DNA of 64,000 bases from Medicago truncatula (lineage: Eukaryota > Streptophyta > Magnoliopsida > Fabales > Fabaceae), in the NCBI RefSeq assembly GCF_003473485.1, contig NC_053043.1:33084576-33148575 (forward strand), given 5' to 3'. Below the pieces are notes generated by a model, which was given only the letters and a program-made list of their open reading frames with translations, made no database searches and was not told the DNA's origin. Position 1 is the stretch's first letter. The number at the start of each line of letters is the position of its first letter. Position numbers and translations under genes: made by a program. Positions 1 through 11,619 of this stretch are shown here, in pieces.

Positions 1-494
1 GAAACGGCTCAACAAATTTGTGGTTGTGTTAAAGCTTTCTTAAGTAGTCGGTGGAATGCGTAAGAGATGCGACATCAAGGTGCCTGCAATATGGGTCAAA
101 ATGAGTTGATGAAATGGATTAATCCAAGTGCAGGAAAATTTAAGTGTAAGGTAGACACCTCTTTTTCTGATTCACTTAATAAAGTTAGGTCTGGAGCATG
201 TATCACGGATGCAGCAGGTAATTATGTCATTGCCATAACTGAATGGGTGAAGCCTATTTTGGATGTGGATTTGGGAGAAGCTTTGAGCCTTCTACCTGTC
301 ATGCAATGGGCAAGAGATCTTAATTTGGTGAACATGGATTTTGAAACAGATTCCAAACCGGTGACTGATAGTATTTACAACAATAATGATGGTGTCCATG
401 ATTCCATAACTATACTAAAAGATTGCAGACACCTACTAATGATCGATTTAGAGAACTCTGATATTAAGTTCATTTGAAGACAAGCCAACGGTAT

Positions 495-1769
495 TGATAA
501 GTGCTCAAAAGTGATATATTTCTTATGTTAATTTAGGCATTTTAGTGACTTGTTCTACAAGTTATCTATGGAAAAGCTCCAATTTTATGCATTTACACCA
601 TTTATGCTTCATATGCCTTACTATACCCTTTTTGTGTAGGAAACAAGCCAGGATCCAAGAATCAACCAAAGTGCAGAAGTTTTTTTGACTCAAGCCATAA
701 AACTCGCTTAAGCCAGAATTGTCCAGAGAGAGCTCGCCCCAAGCAGGCTCAAGACAGATCTAGAAATGTCAACAAGCTAAGGTTACGTGGCAGCCATCTA
801 TTGGAGCTGCGTGAGATTTTCCGCATCTGGCTTAAGCGAGCTGAGCTGGCTTAAGCCAGATTACCCAGACTCAGCCCATATAAATAGATTTTTCTCTTCT
901 TTTTCATGAACTTATTGTTTTATCAATACATTTTCTGGTTTTTAGAGAGAGAATATGACATTTTCTAGAGAGAGAAACACAAAACAAGGTAGTTTGGAGG
1001 AGATTTAACCCAAGATTCATTGAGACATCATGAATCTAGGCATGGAATCTTCATCTTTTCTTCATCCTTTGCAAAGCTATCATAGACATATGTAGCTACA
1101 TCTACTCTTGTGGTTTTGAGGTATTCAAACAAGCTATTATGTAATCTTTTGATCTTTTAATATATAGTTCTAGCTATTTATTCAATATTGTTGTTATTCT
1201 TAAATTTAATGTTTTATTGAGATTCAAAATGATATGGACACATACTTTTAAATCTAGAAATAGAATAACAATCTATCTTAAATTATCACTCTAGACATGG
1301 ATGTTAATATTTGATAATCACTTTTAATCTAGAACTTAATGCTTTTGGATAATTTAATCGGTTGGGAAATCGTCGATTAAACTATCCAATCGACTTTGTG
1401 ATCGTTTAAATGTTTGGGAAATCGATGTTTAAACGATCCCTTAGAAATAACGATATCATTTGGACACGAATGATATTGTCGAGTGATTGTGATAATATCG
1501 TTTAAAAGCTAGAACTCATTAATCAATCGAGAGATTGCAGCTGTTACGTTTGGTTGATGTCTCTAACCCCAAGTGAAATTGCCCTATCTCTTCTCGTTTT
1601 ACTTTTATGTCAAATAGGAAAATAGTTTTACACAAACAAACACTTTATACCCAAACACTTAATATGATAAATATTGTGAAAATGCTTATGAAATACGCAA
1701 CTTCCTGCGGAAACAATCATATTATACTTACGTGTAAATAGTTTTATGACATGTAAAAATCTTACATCA
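495..1769 (+). mobile_element. Solo LTR A (LTR retrotransposon fossil) inside the RNase H domain
   Basis: This 1,275-bp block starts TGATAAG and ends CTTACATCA, so it has TG...CA ends with imperfect terminal inverted repeats. It is flanked by near-identical 5-bp target repeats (490-494 and 1770-1774). It interrupts the RQANGVAHS motif of the RNase H domain exactly. A TATA-like CATATAAATAG lies at about 876-888, just downstream of a cluster of GCTTAAGC/GCTCGC palindromes (700-870). No internal retroviral genes remain, so it is a solo LTR left by recombination. The still-recognisable target repeat suggests moderate to young age. Confidence 0.75.
877..889 (+). promoter_or_regulatory. TATA box of solo LTR A
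   Basis: An ATATAAATAG motif is followed about 25 bp later by a CT-rich stretch (TTTTCTCTTCTTTTTC). This is the usual layout of an LTR promoter. It belongs to a fossil and is not linked to any host gene seen here. Confidence 0.4.
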
Positions 1770-1871
1770 GGTGTTGCCCATAGTTTAGCAATGGCAGCCT
1801 CGTCTCATGCTAGTCGCCATATTCATCATAACATACCATTTTGATGAAGGTTTTCTCTGCATCATTGTGAG

Positions 1872-2541
1872 TAGAGCTGTCAAAACGGGCGGCCTCGCCT
1901 GTTAAGGGTCGGGCCTAACGGGCTTCGGGCATTAGCTGGCTAGACCAAAAAGCCCGGATGGAAAACGGGCTTGAAATATACTATCCGAGCCTGGCCCTAC
2001 ACAGGTCGCGGGCTAAACGTGTCGACCCGTATTAAAAATTATATTTTTTTATTTTAAAAAAGTACTATAAAATACTCTTATAATTTTTTTATAAATAATA
2101 TTTTTAATAAGTTTAAATAATGTCTAGCACAAAAATAAATTTTAAACATTTTCGTACAAACGTCGTAAACTAAAACGACGAGGAAAATGATTTTAAAAAA
2201 AAATTAGATACGTTGTGGTTATAGATATTTATATATTCGATCTTTAAAACTATAAATAACGAAACGAGTAAATATAATTTTATATTACATTTATCTTTGT
2301 GTTAATTCATTGAATTTTCACTTTTGTTTTTTACTTTGATAATCAACTAAGTAAAGAATTATTTGAAAAATATATATAATTTATAGGATTTTTTTGTTAT
2401 GCGGGCTAACGGGCTACCCGCGGCCCGTTCGGGCTAGCCCTAACGAATACCGGGCATTTTAGGGTCGGGCTAAAAAGCCCTATTAAAATACGGGCTCAAT
2501 ATTTAAGGCCCAAGCCTGATAATTAATCAGGCTAAACTCTA
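1872..2541. mobile_element. Non-autonomous hAT element (MITE-like, 670 bp)
   Basis: The element begins TAGAGCTGTCAAAACGGGC and ends in CTCTA. It is bounded by an exact 8-bp target duplication, attgtgag, at 1864-1871 and 2542-2549, the hAT signature. GGGC/GCCC-rich subterminal repeats occupy both ends (1885-2030 and 2400-2515) around an AT-rich core. There is no transposase ORF, so it depended on a hAT transposase supplied elsewhere. The intact target repeat implies a fairly recent insertion into the boundary between the RNase H remnant and the next LINE. Confidence 0.85.
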
Positions 2542-2615
2542 ATTGTGAGAGCTTTTGTGTTTCTTTTCTTGTAAGAGTGTGTGTTGTTGTTATTATTTTT
2601 TCAAGTGTGCGTACG

Positions 2616-3720
2616 ATGGCAGAGGTGAATTTGAAGGACTTATCACTGAGTGATGATGAGGGACTAAGTTTTGACATTGTGGAGGAAGAGGAACTGAGTT
2701 TCAACATTAAGAAGGAAGAGAGCTTTGAACATGATCCTCGCAAATGTCTGGTCGGACGTTTTCTTGTCCACCGTCCTGTTTGAAGGGGGTGGTGGTGAAC
2801 GAAGCATAACCAAGGCTATTCTTGTTCCAATTCTTTCACAAACCGGATATGGAGAAGGTATTGAAGGGCGGTCCGTAGACATATGACATACATTCTTTGG
2901 TTCTGGAAAAGCTGCGAATAGGGGTGTCGTTGAAGGATATACAATTGAACTATATGAATATATGGATCAGGGTTTACAGTTTGCCAACTGGTATGATGAA
3001 GGACAAAGTCGGAATGGGGTTAGAGAACTATATTGGAGAGTTTTTGGAGTATGATGGAAATAATAATTCTAGCTTCTAGCGTGAGTATATGAGGTTGAAG
3101 GTAAGGTTTGATATCAGACAAACATTGAAGATAGGGAAGAAGATGAAGGTGAATGGGGGAGAATGGTGCATGGCGAATTTAAAGTATGAGAAGTTAGGAA
3201 CCTTTTGTTTTGTGTGTGGGGTGCTAGGGCATAGCAAGAACAAGTGTGAGGTTAGGTTCTCTCAGCCAGATGTTGCGATACTGAAACGCTGGTTAAACAC
3301 TATAAGGGAATATCCATTGAAGCCGGGAGGGAGGACTTCATCACAGTGGTTGCGGGAGGATGGGGTTCTAAGACTGGTGGGGAAAAGGGGGGAGGGAGGA
3401 GAGCCAAAACAGATAAACAATCTCAGTCTAGTAGGTAGCAGGCATCTTCGACTTATGTGGAGACGGTGACCCTATGTCAGGTACTGGTGGGCAAGCAAAC
3501 TGGTTCTACACTTGTGTCAGGTGGGGCCAACAATGGTGTTAAAGAGTTAAGGCATACAAACGTTCCTTTACTAACTTTTACTAAAGATATAAGGTAGATT
3601 ACATCATGTTCAGCCATTTCCTCGACTATTGATAACCAACACTATAACACTCCTATTTCTATTAAAGCAATTAAACATGCGAATAATACATTTATTCAAG
3701 AAATAGAGGTTACGTCACCT
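2616..3720 (+). pseudogene. LINE ORF1: DUF4283 plus CCHC zinc knuckle, frameshifted
   Basis: The start ATG at 2616 opens MAEVNLKDLSLSDDEG, followed by a DUF4283-like region (LVGRFLVHRPV, then LEKLRIGVSLKDI and NIWIRVYSLPTGMM). The zinc knuckle CFVCGVLGHSKNKC lies at 3209-3250, the CCHC type found in plant L1 ORF1 RNA-binding proteins. The frame is lost after HRPV at 2783. It recovers at 2897-3079, is stopped once (SSF*REYM) and runs on to 3469. The tail to about 3720 is degraded. In an intact element this protein coats LINE RNA. Confidence 0.75.
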
Positions 3721-6292
3721 CAAGGTCGTCACCTTTGATGCAACAAAAACATCGTATGTAAGATTTCACACTCGTCTTACATAATCTCCGAAGTAAAAGA
3801 GTTCAACCCTTTTACAACTACAAACACAACATGACTATGATGCATGAACATGTAACAAGACTCGATAATGCGACAACAATCCACAATTTTCACCATAATA
3901 TATAGGACAACTCCCAATTATATTGACCATCTCCACAACATTTGCATTATCAAGAAAACATGTCCATATACAATCAATTCATAGTATTCATCATCACACA
4001 ACAATGTCATTCAACATCAACTATCACATATAGTTTCACCATTTCAAGCATCCCTTGCATTCTAGTATGATAGCATACACCTCTCATGATAAACATCATA
4101 TCCAATAAAATCGTTCATTCATACAACTTCACTTAGTCATATAAGAATAGTCACAACAATTCATAAGGTAATTGACTTGAAAGAACCATTTCCGATAAAG
4201 TCTGTGTCAAGTGGCAATCGGCCAACATTGACAATTCCCAAAACAAGGTAACAATATAAAGTTCGAAAACTCTCAAAACAATCTTAATCAATCATGTAGT
4301 CATGAGCTTAATCCACTTACAAACTATTAAACATTAGTTCAAAGAATAGCTTAAGTTCGTATGAGAAAACTCAAGTTCACATTTTCCACAATCCCACCCG
4401 AAAATCAAGTTTGACATGTTTAAGACATTGTACTAACCTTACAAGCCTTGTCTAAGTCTATATGAACTGTAGACCAAGCTTGCAATCCTTTTTGTTCACA
4501 AAATTCCAAGTTCTGACAATTTCCGAAAAACCGAAACGACACAAACTCAAGTTTCAAACCATTTAGAAAATCCAAGTTTTGACCATGTAAAATATGTTCC
4601 AGAAAAAATATGAATCAAAACAGCAAAATAACACATCATTTTCAACTATAACATCTCAAGTTCAATTTCCAAAACATAGCTTATTTCACGTGATCACTTA
4701 AAAGGACATTTTAGCTCAAAACTCGTTTTCACCGATTCAATTCCACCCAAAATATTTCTCAAACCATCAACACATTCACATTCCCAAATACATAAATGCA
4801 TACTCAATTATTCACTCTAAGTACTTCATTAAACCCAATATCAAGTTTGGAAAAGTTCCACGGCTCATAGAAAAAGTTATGATAAGTTTTCACAAAAATC
4901 CACATGACCCATGTGTAGTAATTTGATCATAACTCAAGTTATAAAAATTATTTGGAAGTCAAACCAAAGCCATTAGAAAGCTAACATAATTATCTAAAAT
5001 TTTCATGTTTACACCAAAGGCCAATTCAAAACAGAAATATGTGAAAAAGACACAAGAACGTGAAATAAGAAATGCTGTCAGAGAGCATTTTGCTTAAGCG
5101 AAGGATTCTTCGCTTAAGCGAACTACTTACAGTAGTTGTTCGCTTACAGCTCGCTTCTGGCTCGCTTAAGCGAACAATCATCAGTTCTGCATAATTTTTC
5201 ACAGGTTTAAACCATTTTTCACCCCAAAACCCAAATTTTGATCTCTCAATGCCCAAATGTGTTTCCAGATGTTGTTTACAGGTCAATATGACTTAAAAGG
5301 ACTCACAAAGACTCAACAAACATGAAAACAATTGACATTAGGACCAATTCACCAAGTTTCACCAAAACACCAACAACATCTCATTTCTTAACAACAAATC
5401 ATGAATCATGCAAACCCAAGCCATGAATTATCATCAACAACATGACTTAGCAACAACAATATCAATTGATCATGAAACTTATCAATTTCTCATACTTTGA
5501 GCATAATTCACCAATGAGCATATTTTCAACATATACCAATTTCTCATACTTTGAACATGTAATTGAACTAACAACAATTCAATTATCCATAACTTTATAC
5601 ATCCAAACATGTCATCATAATTAGGGCACAAATTTCATCATCCATGAACAATTAATCAATTCATCCAATTAAGCACTTATTCATACAATAATTGAAAAAT
5701 TGCAATAAATGATTATGATGAATTCTAACTCCCTTACCTTAGTTAGATTAATCTCCCTAGCTTAGGCTTCAATTTAGCTCCTAGCTTTCCCCCAATCCTT
5801 GATTCTTCAAGTTCCTCTTCTCTCTAACCCTTGCTCCTCTTGCTCTCACTTTCTCTCTCTAACTCTCTCAAAAATATCTTATGAAATGAAAGTGTGAGGA
5901 AATTTCCTCTAAGACAAGGTTTTTATAGCAAGTCCCCTTAATGGGCCTAACTCTCAAACTTAATGGATTTAACCCATTTCAACTCAATCTAAAATGTTTC
6001 TACACACACAACGGTGTTTCACTATTAACGGTCAATTAACGATAAAACATCATCAACGGTCACTAAACGGTAAAATATCAATTATTACTCTAGTAACTCG
6101 GTAAAAATAATGGCCCCCAACAAATACTAAAATAATTCTCACCGAACTTATAATTTTACCCGTTCTCACAAAATGACCAAAATACCCCTAAGTCCAAAAT
6201 GACTAAAATACCATTCTAACACGGAAACCCACGAAATGCACCCAATGATGAATAATCGCACACAAGCACATATAAACACGTAATAAAAGTAA

Positions 6293-6545
6293 GGCTTAAT
6301 ACATGCTTTGGTCCCTCAACTTATTTTTGAATTTCATTTTGGTCCCTTAACTTTAAACCGTCTCAATTTGGTCCCATAACTTTACCTCCGTTTACCTAAG
6401 TGGTCCCTTCTGTTAAAAAAACTAACCGAAGGGACCACTTAGGTAAACGGAGGTAAAGTTATGGGACCAAATTGATACGGTTTAAAGTTAAGGGATGAAA
6501 ATGAAATTCAAAAATAAGTTGAAGGAACAAAGCATGTATTAAGCC
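6293..6545. mobile_element. Palindromic Mutator-like MITE, family M1, copy 1
   Basis: This 253-bp element folds into one hairpin. It begins GGCTTAATACATGCTTTGG, ends with the reverse complement, and the arms meet at a short TTAAAAAAACTAA spacer near 6415-6428. It is flanked by taataaaagtaa and taataaaaataa, a 12-bp AT-rich direct repeat with one mismatch. Related families in this window have clean 9-bp duplications, which points to the Mutator superfamily. It is non-coding. Confidence 0.75.
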
Positions 6546-6621
6546 TAATAAAAATAATTTTAATATCTATACCTATAATTTTAATCTAAATCAAAATAAT
6601 TTCAATTAAAAACAAAATTTA

Positions 6622-6626
<5 letters not shown>

Positions 6627-6689
<63 letters not shown>
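6627..6689. repeat. (TAA)n microsatellite
   Basis: About 21 uninterrupted AAT/TAA trinucleotides. It lies inside LTR B just right of the M1 MITE. It is likely length-polymorphic. Confidence 0.95.
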
Positions 6690-6691
<2 letters not shown>

Positions 6692-6971
6692 AATTAACAT
6701 ATACAAAAGAAATATATTCCAAAATCTATATAACAAGAATCTAAATTTAATTATTGAGTACAATAATTATTGATCAGACTTTCCTACCTATTAATCGAAC
6801 TTCAAATTACCACTACTTCTTTCTCCCAAAATCGGATGGTATATTATACTATAACACTTTTTTTTCTAATGAGTCAAATGTAAAAAAATAAAATTATTGC
6901 AAGGTATATTAACTTATTTTTTAATTTCATTTTGGTCCTTTAACTTTAAACCGTCTCAATTTGGTCCCATA

Positions 6972-9001
6972 TGTAACACCCTGTTTTCCCAATATGAAAA
7001 TTTCTTAAACATTTATCAGAGTAAACAACATAAACAAACGGGATATAACATTTAACATAATCCAATAATAGTTAAATAACAATTTAACCAAATAACTTAA
7101 ACGTTGCAGCGGAAAATTGTTTCATAAACCATAAATCGTTTTTGGCACGTAGGCCCCATTAAAATGTTTCAACAGCTAATCAACATCAAAAATAACATAA
7201 TTGTCATAAATGTTCACGTAAGAGAATGAAGCATGCATATCAAACACCCCATCCCGTTACGTATCAGAGCGACCTAGACGACACAGTGAGGCAAGGCCAC
7301 TCACAAACAGCAACTGCACACTAAGCACGATCACCTGCAAGTTACTCATACGAAGATCAACATTTTCAAGCAGAAGGGGTGAGATTTCATAATACAATAA
7401 TATCAATCATTATAATTCAAAAATCATAACTAACATCATAATCAGTCTTAATCAACTTTGCATCTTTGATAAACAAGTATCACATAATCACAACTTCAAT
7501 CTTCATCAATAACATAAACACCTTTAAACCTTGACAATGCGACAATGCAACTTAGGCACTTATATGCATGTGGTACCAATCGTCATCATAAGTATTAATA
7601 TACTTTAATCGCGCGGAGGACAAAGCTCCTAAAACGTGTGGAGGACAAAGCTCCTATCATGGTGAGGACAAAGCTCAATGAATGCTAATGCATGGACTCT
7701 AACAACAAAACACCTTAATCAACTTATCACTTATACTTCCAATAATTTGGAGTTCATCATCAACTTATTCATATTCATGCAACTTAGTTTAATAACAATT
7801 GCAGCATAATCAAATCACATCAGGTTAAATAACAAATCATTCTCAATAGTTTCTTGATCATTCAACAATAAATTCAAGCAAGTATATTTCAATCCATAAT
7901 TCACTTCATAATCATTTAACAATCCGTAAAGCTTCACAGTTCTCAGTCAATATCATTATTAGGTCTCATTAGCACCTAAAGTTCCTTTCCTAACTAATCC
8001 AAACAACTCAAGTCTCACAATCCTCAAAAACACTCAGTTCTGGAAGTGCTCGCGAGGCGAGTACAAGCCAGAATTCCAACTAAGGTTGTTCCAGGTTCAA
8101 TCTCGTTCTAAATCATTCCCTAATCAATAGTAGGCACCTAAAGGTACTCAAAGGCATCTAAGGTTCAACTCAAAAGTCAAAAACTCAGAAAACAACTTGC
8201 TCTCTGGTCAAGCTCGCTATGGCGAGTAAGGTTGCTCGCCATGGCGAGCTACACCAAGTAACTCGCGAGGCGAAAGGTTAAGGCTCGCGTGCCGAGCGAT
8301 GAAGTTCATCACTCGTGAGGCGAGAATCATAGCTCGCTATGGCGAGTGATGAATTTTGGCTCGGACAGAATGCAGTTTGTACACGAAAATCATCATCTAA
8401 CATAGTTCTAAGCCTAGTTTCAAATCCAGAATTCATCCTAAACATATTCGAAGGTTATAGGACGGTTTCTACATCAATCTAACACAATTTTACCATTTGA
8501 TCATCAATTTTTAGGGTTTTGACGTAATTCCAAAACTTCTCTAAATCAATCATAACCTTGTCAATTAATCATCAGAACTACAACAATTAACATTACTGAA
8601 TTATTAGTCTCACCCTTACCTTATTGTGTAGAAATCGCAGCCCTCCAAGGTCTCTCTTGCTTTTCTCTTGGTTTTTCTCCCTTTTCTCCAAAAACGTACG
8701 TACAACAATGTTTTTTCTAAAACTAGGTCTATCTCTTATATACATCTTCCTAATATCTTATCTTATCTCACTTTCTCCCCCAAAACTATCTAAAATCTCA
8801 AAACAGCCCTCAACTAAATATTTTTATTTTCTTATCAAATCTTATTTTATTTAACAATAAAATAAGTCTCATAATCTCATCAAATCATCCAAATCAACCT
8901 AAATCATCTTACTTCAACAAAACTCACACATATATTATAAAAATATAATATAATCGCTTAAACTCGATTAAATAAATAATTAAACGAAAGTGGGCGTTAC
9001 A
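6972..9001 (-). mobile_element. Solo LTR C (TGTAAC...GTTACA family), 2,030 bp
   Basis: It starts TGTAACACCCTG and ends GGGCGTTACA, with an exact 5-bp target duplication ccata at 6967-6971 and 9002-9006. On the minus strand a TATATAAGAG box (about 8731-8740) precedes a purine-rich leader and a GGTAAGGGTGAG splice-donor-like motif (about 8611-8622). Seven CTCGCNNNNGCGAG-type palindromes follow at 8048-8346. No internal genes are present. Perfect target repeats and insertion into an already inserted MITE make it the youngest layer of this nest. Confidence 0.8.
8041..8350. repeat. Cluster of CTCGC...GCGAG palindromes in LTR C
   Basis: Near-perfect short palindromes occur at about 8048, 8214, 8236, 8262, 8283, 8312 and 8333. 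Examples are CTCGCCATGGCGAG, CTCGCTATGGCGAG and CTCGCGAGGCGAG. They are GC-rich islands in AT-rich DNA and recur in LTRs E and F. Confidence 0.85.
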
Positions 9002-9383
9002 CCATAACTTTACCTCCGTTTACCTAAGTGGTCCCTTCTGTTAGTTTTTTTAACAGAAGAGACCACTTAGGTAAACGGAGGTAAAGTTATGGGACCAAAT
9101 TGAGACAATTTAAAGTTAAGGGACCAAAATGAAATTCAAAAATAAGTTAAGAGACCAAAGCATGTATTAAGCCTTAAAAGTAATTAAAATAAATCTAGCT
9201 AAAAACCGGGTTGTTACAACTCCAGGTGCACAATACTAGTGAGGAGGAAGATAATGCATATATGGAATATCAGTTTCATTGAAACTGTATGCGATAGGAC
9301 AAACAACCTGTCAAGGATTCCATAAATCAGACTAACTATCATTTTTTATCGGCATGTCCTGGCAGCCAGGACTGTCGGGACCA

Positions 9384-10483
9384 ATGATTATTTTGAGTTG
9401 GAACTGTCGGGGATTGGGCAGCTCAAGTGCAGTTCCAAATCTTTGAAACTTGGCACGGGGACACAAACCATGCATTCTTTTCCTATTTGAAACGTTGGCT
9501 AATACACGAATCATGAAAATATTTGTGCCATGTTGGGATATGATTCATGCCTAGCGGTTGAAGTGGAAGGCATGAGCAGTGGGCTGACAGTGTTTTGGAA
9601 GATATTGCTAATTGTCGTGTGTTAAATTACTCTCGAAATTTCATTAATCTGATTATGGAGGATAGAGAAGCTAGTGATTAGAGATTAACTTGTTATTATG
9701 GTTTTGCTGAACGTGCACGTCATCGTGATGCTTGGGATTTACTTCGAGAGCTACGGGATATATCATCACTTTCGTGGTGTATCATTGGGGACTTTAATGA
9801 TTTGTTGTCTCAACAACACAAAGCTGGTATTCATCATCATCCTAATTGGTTGTGTATTAGTTTCCGTGAAGCAATTGATGATTGTGCCTTATCTGATATT
9901 AAGAGTCCGGGTACCAATCGAGTTCTCGAAGAAATATTGGATATGGCTATGGGAAACTTCGAATGGATGCAACGTTTTTCAGAAGTCAAACTTACAAACT
10001 TGCTTGCTTCTCACTCAGATCACACTCTAATACTGCTTGTTATTGTCCCTGGGGATCGTCAAAGGTATAATTATTCTTTTAAATTTGAAAGCAGTTGGCT
10101 CTTATAGGACAATATTAAAGAGGTGGTGGTGGATGGTTGGGGGTGGTATTATGGGGTTGGAGCACGGTGATAGAGTTGTGAATTGTTCTACAAAGTTGCA
10201 AAGTTGGGGTAGGAGGAAGAGTGTTCGGTTTAAGGAAGAAATTAACCAATGCGTTCATATTTTAGAGGAATTACGTGCCCAATTGAATGGTATGATGTGT
10301 ACGTAATATGTCACAACATGTGAGAAGCATGCTCAACTACTTGTACATGAGAAGGCCTTTTGGAAGCAAAGAGAAAAAATGCACTAGTTGAAGGAAGGGG
10401 ACATGAATACTAAGTTCTTTCATACATCAACGATAGCCCACGACAAGGTGAAGAAGGTTAGTGATAAAATCTCGTCATTACGT
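9384..10483 (+). pseudogene. LINE ORF2 endonuclease domain, frameshifted
   Basis: The ATG at 9384 opens MIILSWNCRGLG, the classic N-terminus of the plant LINE apurinic-type endonuclease. Later pieces include WCIIGDFNDLLS (about 9775-9810), SDIKSPGTNR, NLLASHSDHTLILL and LKEGDMNTKFFHTST (about 10387-10430). The last is the linker leading into the reverse transcriptase. Stops and frameshifts separate the pieces, and the domain ends at SSLRN where another element enters. In an intact LINE this domain nicks target DNA to prime reverse transcription. Confidence 0.7.
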
Positions 10484-11610
10484 AATTTTATATGTAATTT
10501 GATCACATTTTGGAGTTCACAAAGCAACTTATGCAGTAAGAAAAGCAGAAAAACTGAAAAAATTGCAAAGAAGAAAAATGTGTCACGATTTGTCAAAGAT
10601 GTGACACGATTTAACAAGACCAAAAGCATGCTCTCGACATTAAGGAAACGTGTCACAATGGCAAAAACGTGCCACGATTTGGTGAAACCCTAATTCAGCT
10701 GTTTGTTACAAAAGTGAAAACGTGTCACGATTTCCTTAAAATGTGACACGATTTTGGGCGAATTTCTGAGCCTATTTAAGTTGAAGTCTATTATGAAGAC
10801 AAGGGTTACAAATTGAGTAGAGCAAAGTGCGATTTTGAGACCTAAAGACGGCTAGGAGGACGATTTCTTCAACCTTCTATCAGTTCATGCATGTTTTGAT
10901 TCCGTTATTGATTATGCTATTTGTAAACTCAATTATGAGTAGCTAAATCTCTTAGAGATTAGGTCTGAGATGATTCTTTGTAACCCTAATTGATCCATGT
11001 TGATGTGAAACTCTATTTATTGTGAATGACAATCTAGTTTTTATTCAATTAAATTGTTCTTAATGTTTTTTATATCCTGATCAAATATAAACATGATTTA
11101 GTGAGAACGAATGACTACCGACCATAGATTTCGACTTAGACCTAATTGAATTGTTCTAATAAACATGGTTAGTCTAAGAATGGATAATCGTTTATTAGTG
11201 ATAATAGGTTAACGTACTTAAAACTTTCAAAGATTATTAGACCACCTAAGGAATTAGGGGTTGTAGTTTGAGAAGAGGGTCCTAACTCAAGGAATTTATT
11301 AGGACTATTTTGTTAACTATCGTGGAACTAGAAAGTCATTCATAAGAATAGCTGCATTATACCAATTAGGGGAACATAGATGATTTGAAAGACCTGATCT
11401 CATCTCTCTCTTATTCTTTTAAACCAATCTTTACTTTCCACTAATTACTTTTATGCAATTAAACCAATCAACTGCCTAGTGGCAAAAAAAAAAAAATCTT
11501 TATACATCCTGAACGATAACGTCTTTGAATTATTGAGATTAAAAATAGTCCTTGTGGGAACGATATTATTTACCACTTCGATAGTTTTTTGTACACTTTC
11601 CAAACTTCTA
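10484..11610 (+). mobile_element. Probable solo LTR D (LTR retrotransposon fossil) in LINE ORF2
   Basis: About 1.1 kb of unrelated DNA separates ISSLRN from KLCIDDGRTATLQEEM of the LINE. It carries six GTGTCACGATTT/GTGACACGATTT motifs (10580-10754), an AGCCTATTTAAG TATA-like site (about 10769-10780) and an LTR-like 3' part ending CTTGTGGGAACGATATTATT with TACCACTTC just after. Exact ends and target repeat could not be fixed. No internal coding region was seen. Confidence 0.5.
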
Positions 11611-11619
11611 TCAGTTAGT

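Larger units (their letters stand above)
1..1844 (+). pseudogene. LINE-type RNase H (RVT_3) domain, 5' partial, split by a solo LTR
   Basis: This reads as the C-terminal RNase H-like domain that ends many plant LINE-derived reverse transcriptase proteins. The visible domain (67-477) runs from FKCKVDTSF, through GEALSLLPVMQWA, to FETDSKPVTDS. The reading breaks at RQANG near 490 and resumes at 1771 with GVAHSLAMAASSHASRHI, ending at a stop at 1842-1844. The 1.3-kb gap is an inserted LTR (495-1769). The upstream part, including any zf-RVT domain, lies off the window edge; bases 1-66 still encode related sequence with one in-frame stop. It is a dead copy with no host function expected. Confidence 0.75.
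6903..9173. mobile_element. Palindromic MITE, family M1, copy 2, split by solo LTR C
   Basis: The left part (6903-6971) reads into TTTGGTCCCATA. The right part (9007-9173) continues with ACTTTACCTCCGTTTACC through the hairpin turn to GTATTAAGCC. Removing the LTR at 6972-9001 and one copy of its target repeat restores the same palindromic layout as the copy at 6293-6545. The left arm is shorter than in copy 1. Confidence 0.7.
3730..9218 (-). mobile_element. LTR B (LTR retrotransposon fossil) with nested MITEs and solo LTR C
   Basis: The right edge reads CCGGGTTGTTACA at 9206-9218, the reverse complement of an LTR start TGTAACAACCCGG. The left edge is near 3730 but no clean 5-bp target repeat can be matched, so that boundary is uncertain. 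On the minus strand the order is a TATAAAAA box (about 5918-5926), a CT-rich leader, a splice-donor-like GGTAAGGG (about 5733-5741), then a cluster of TTCGCTTAAGCGAA palindromes (5090-5180). It splits LINE ORF1 from ORF2. No coding domains were seen, so it is probably a solo LTR. It is older than the elements nested in it. Confidence 0.6.
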
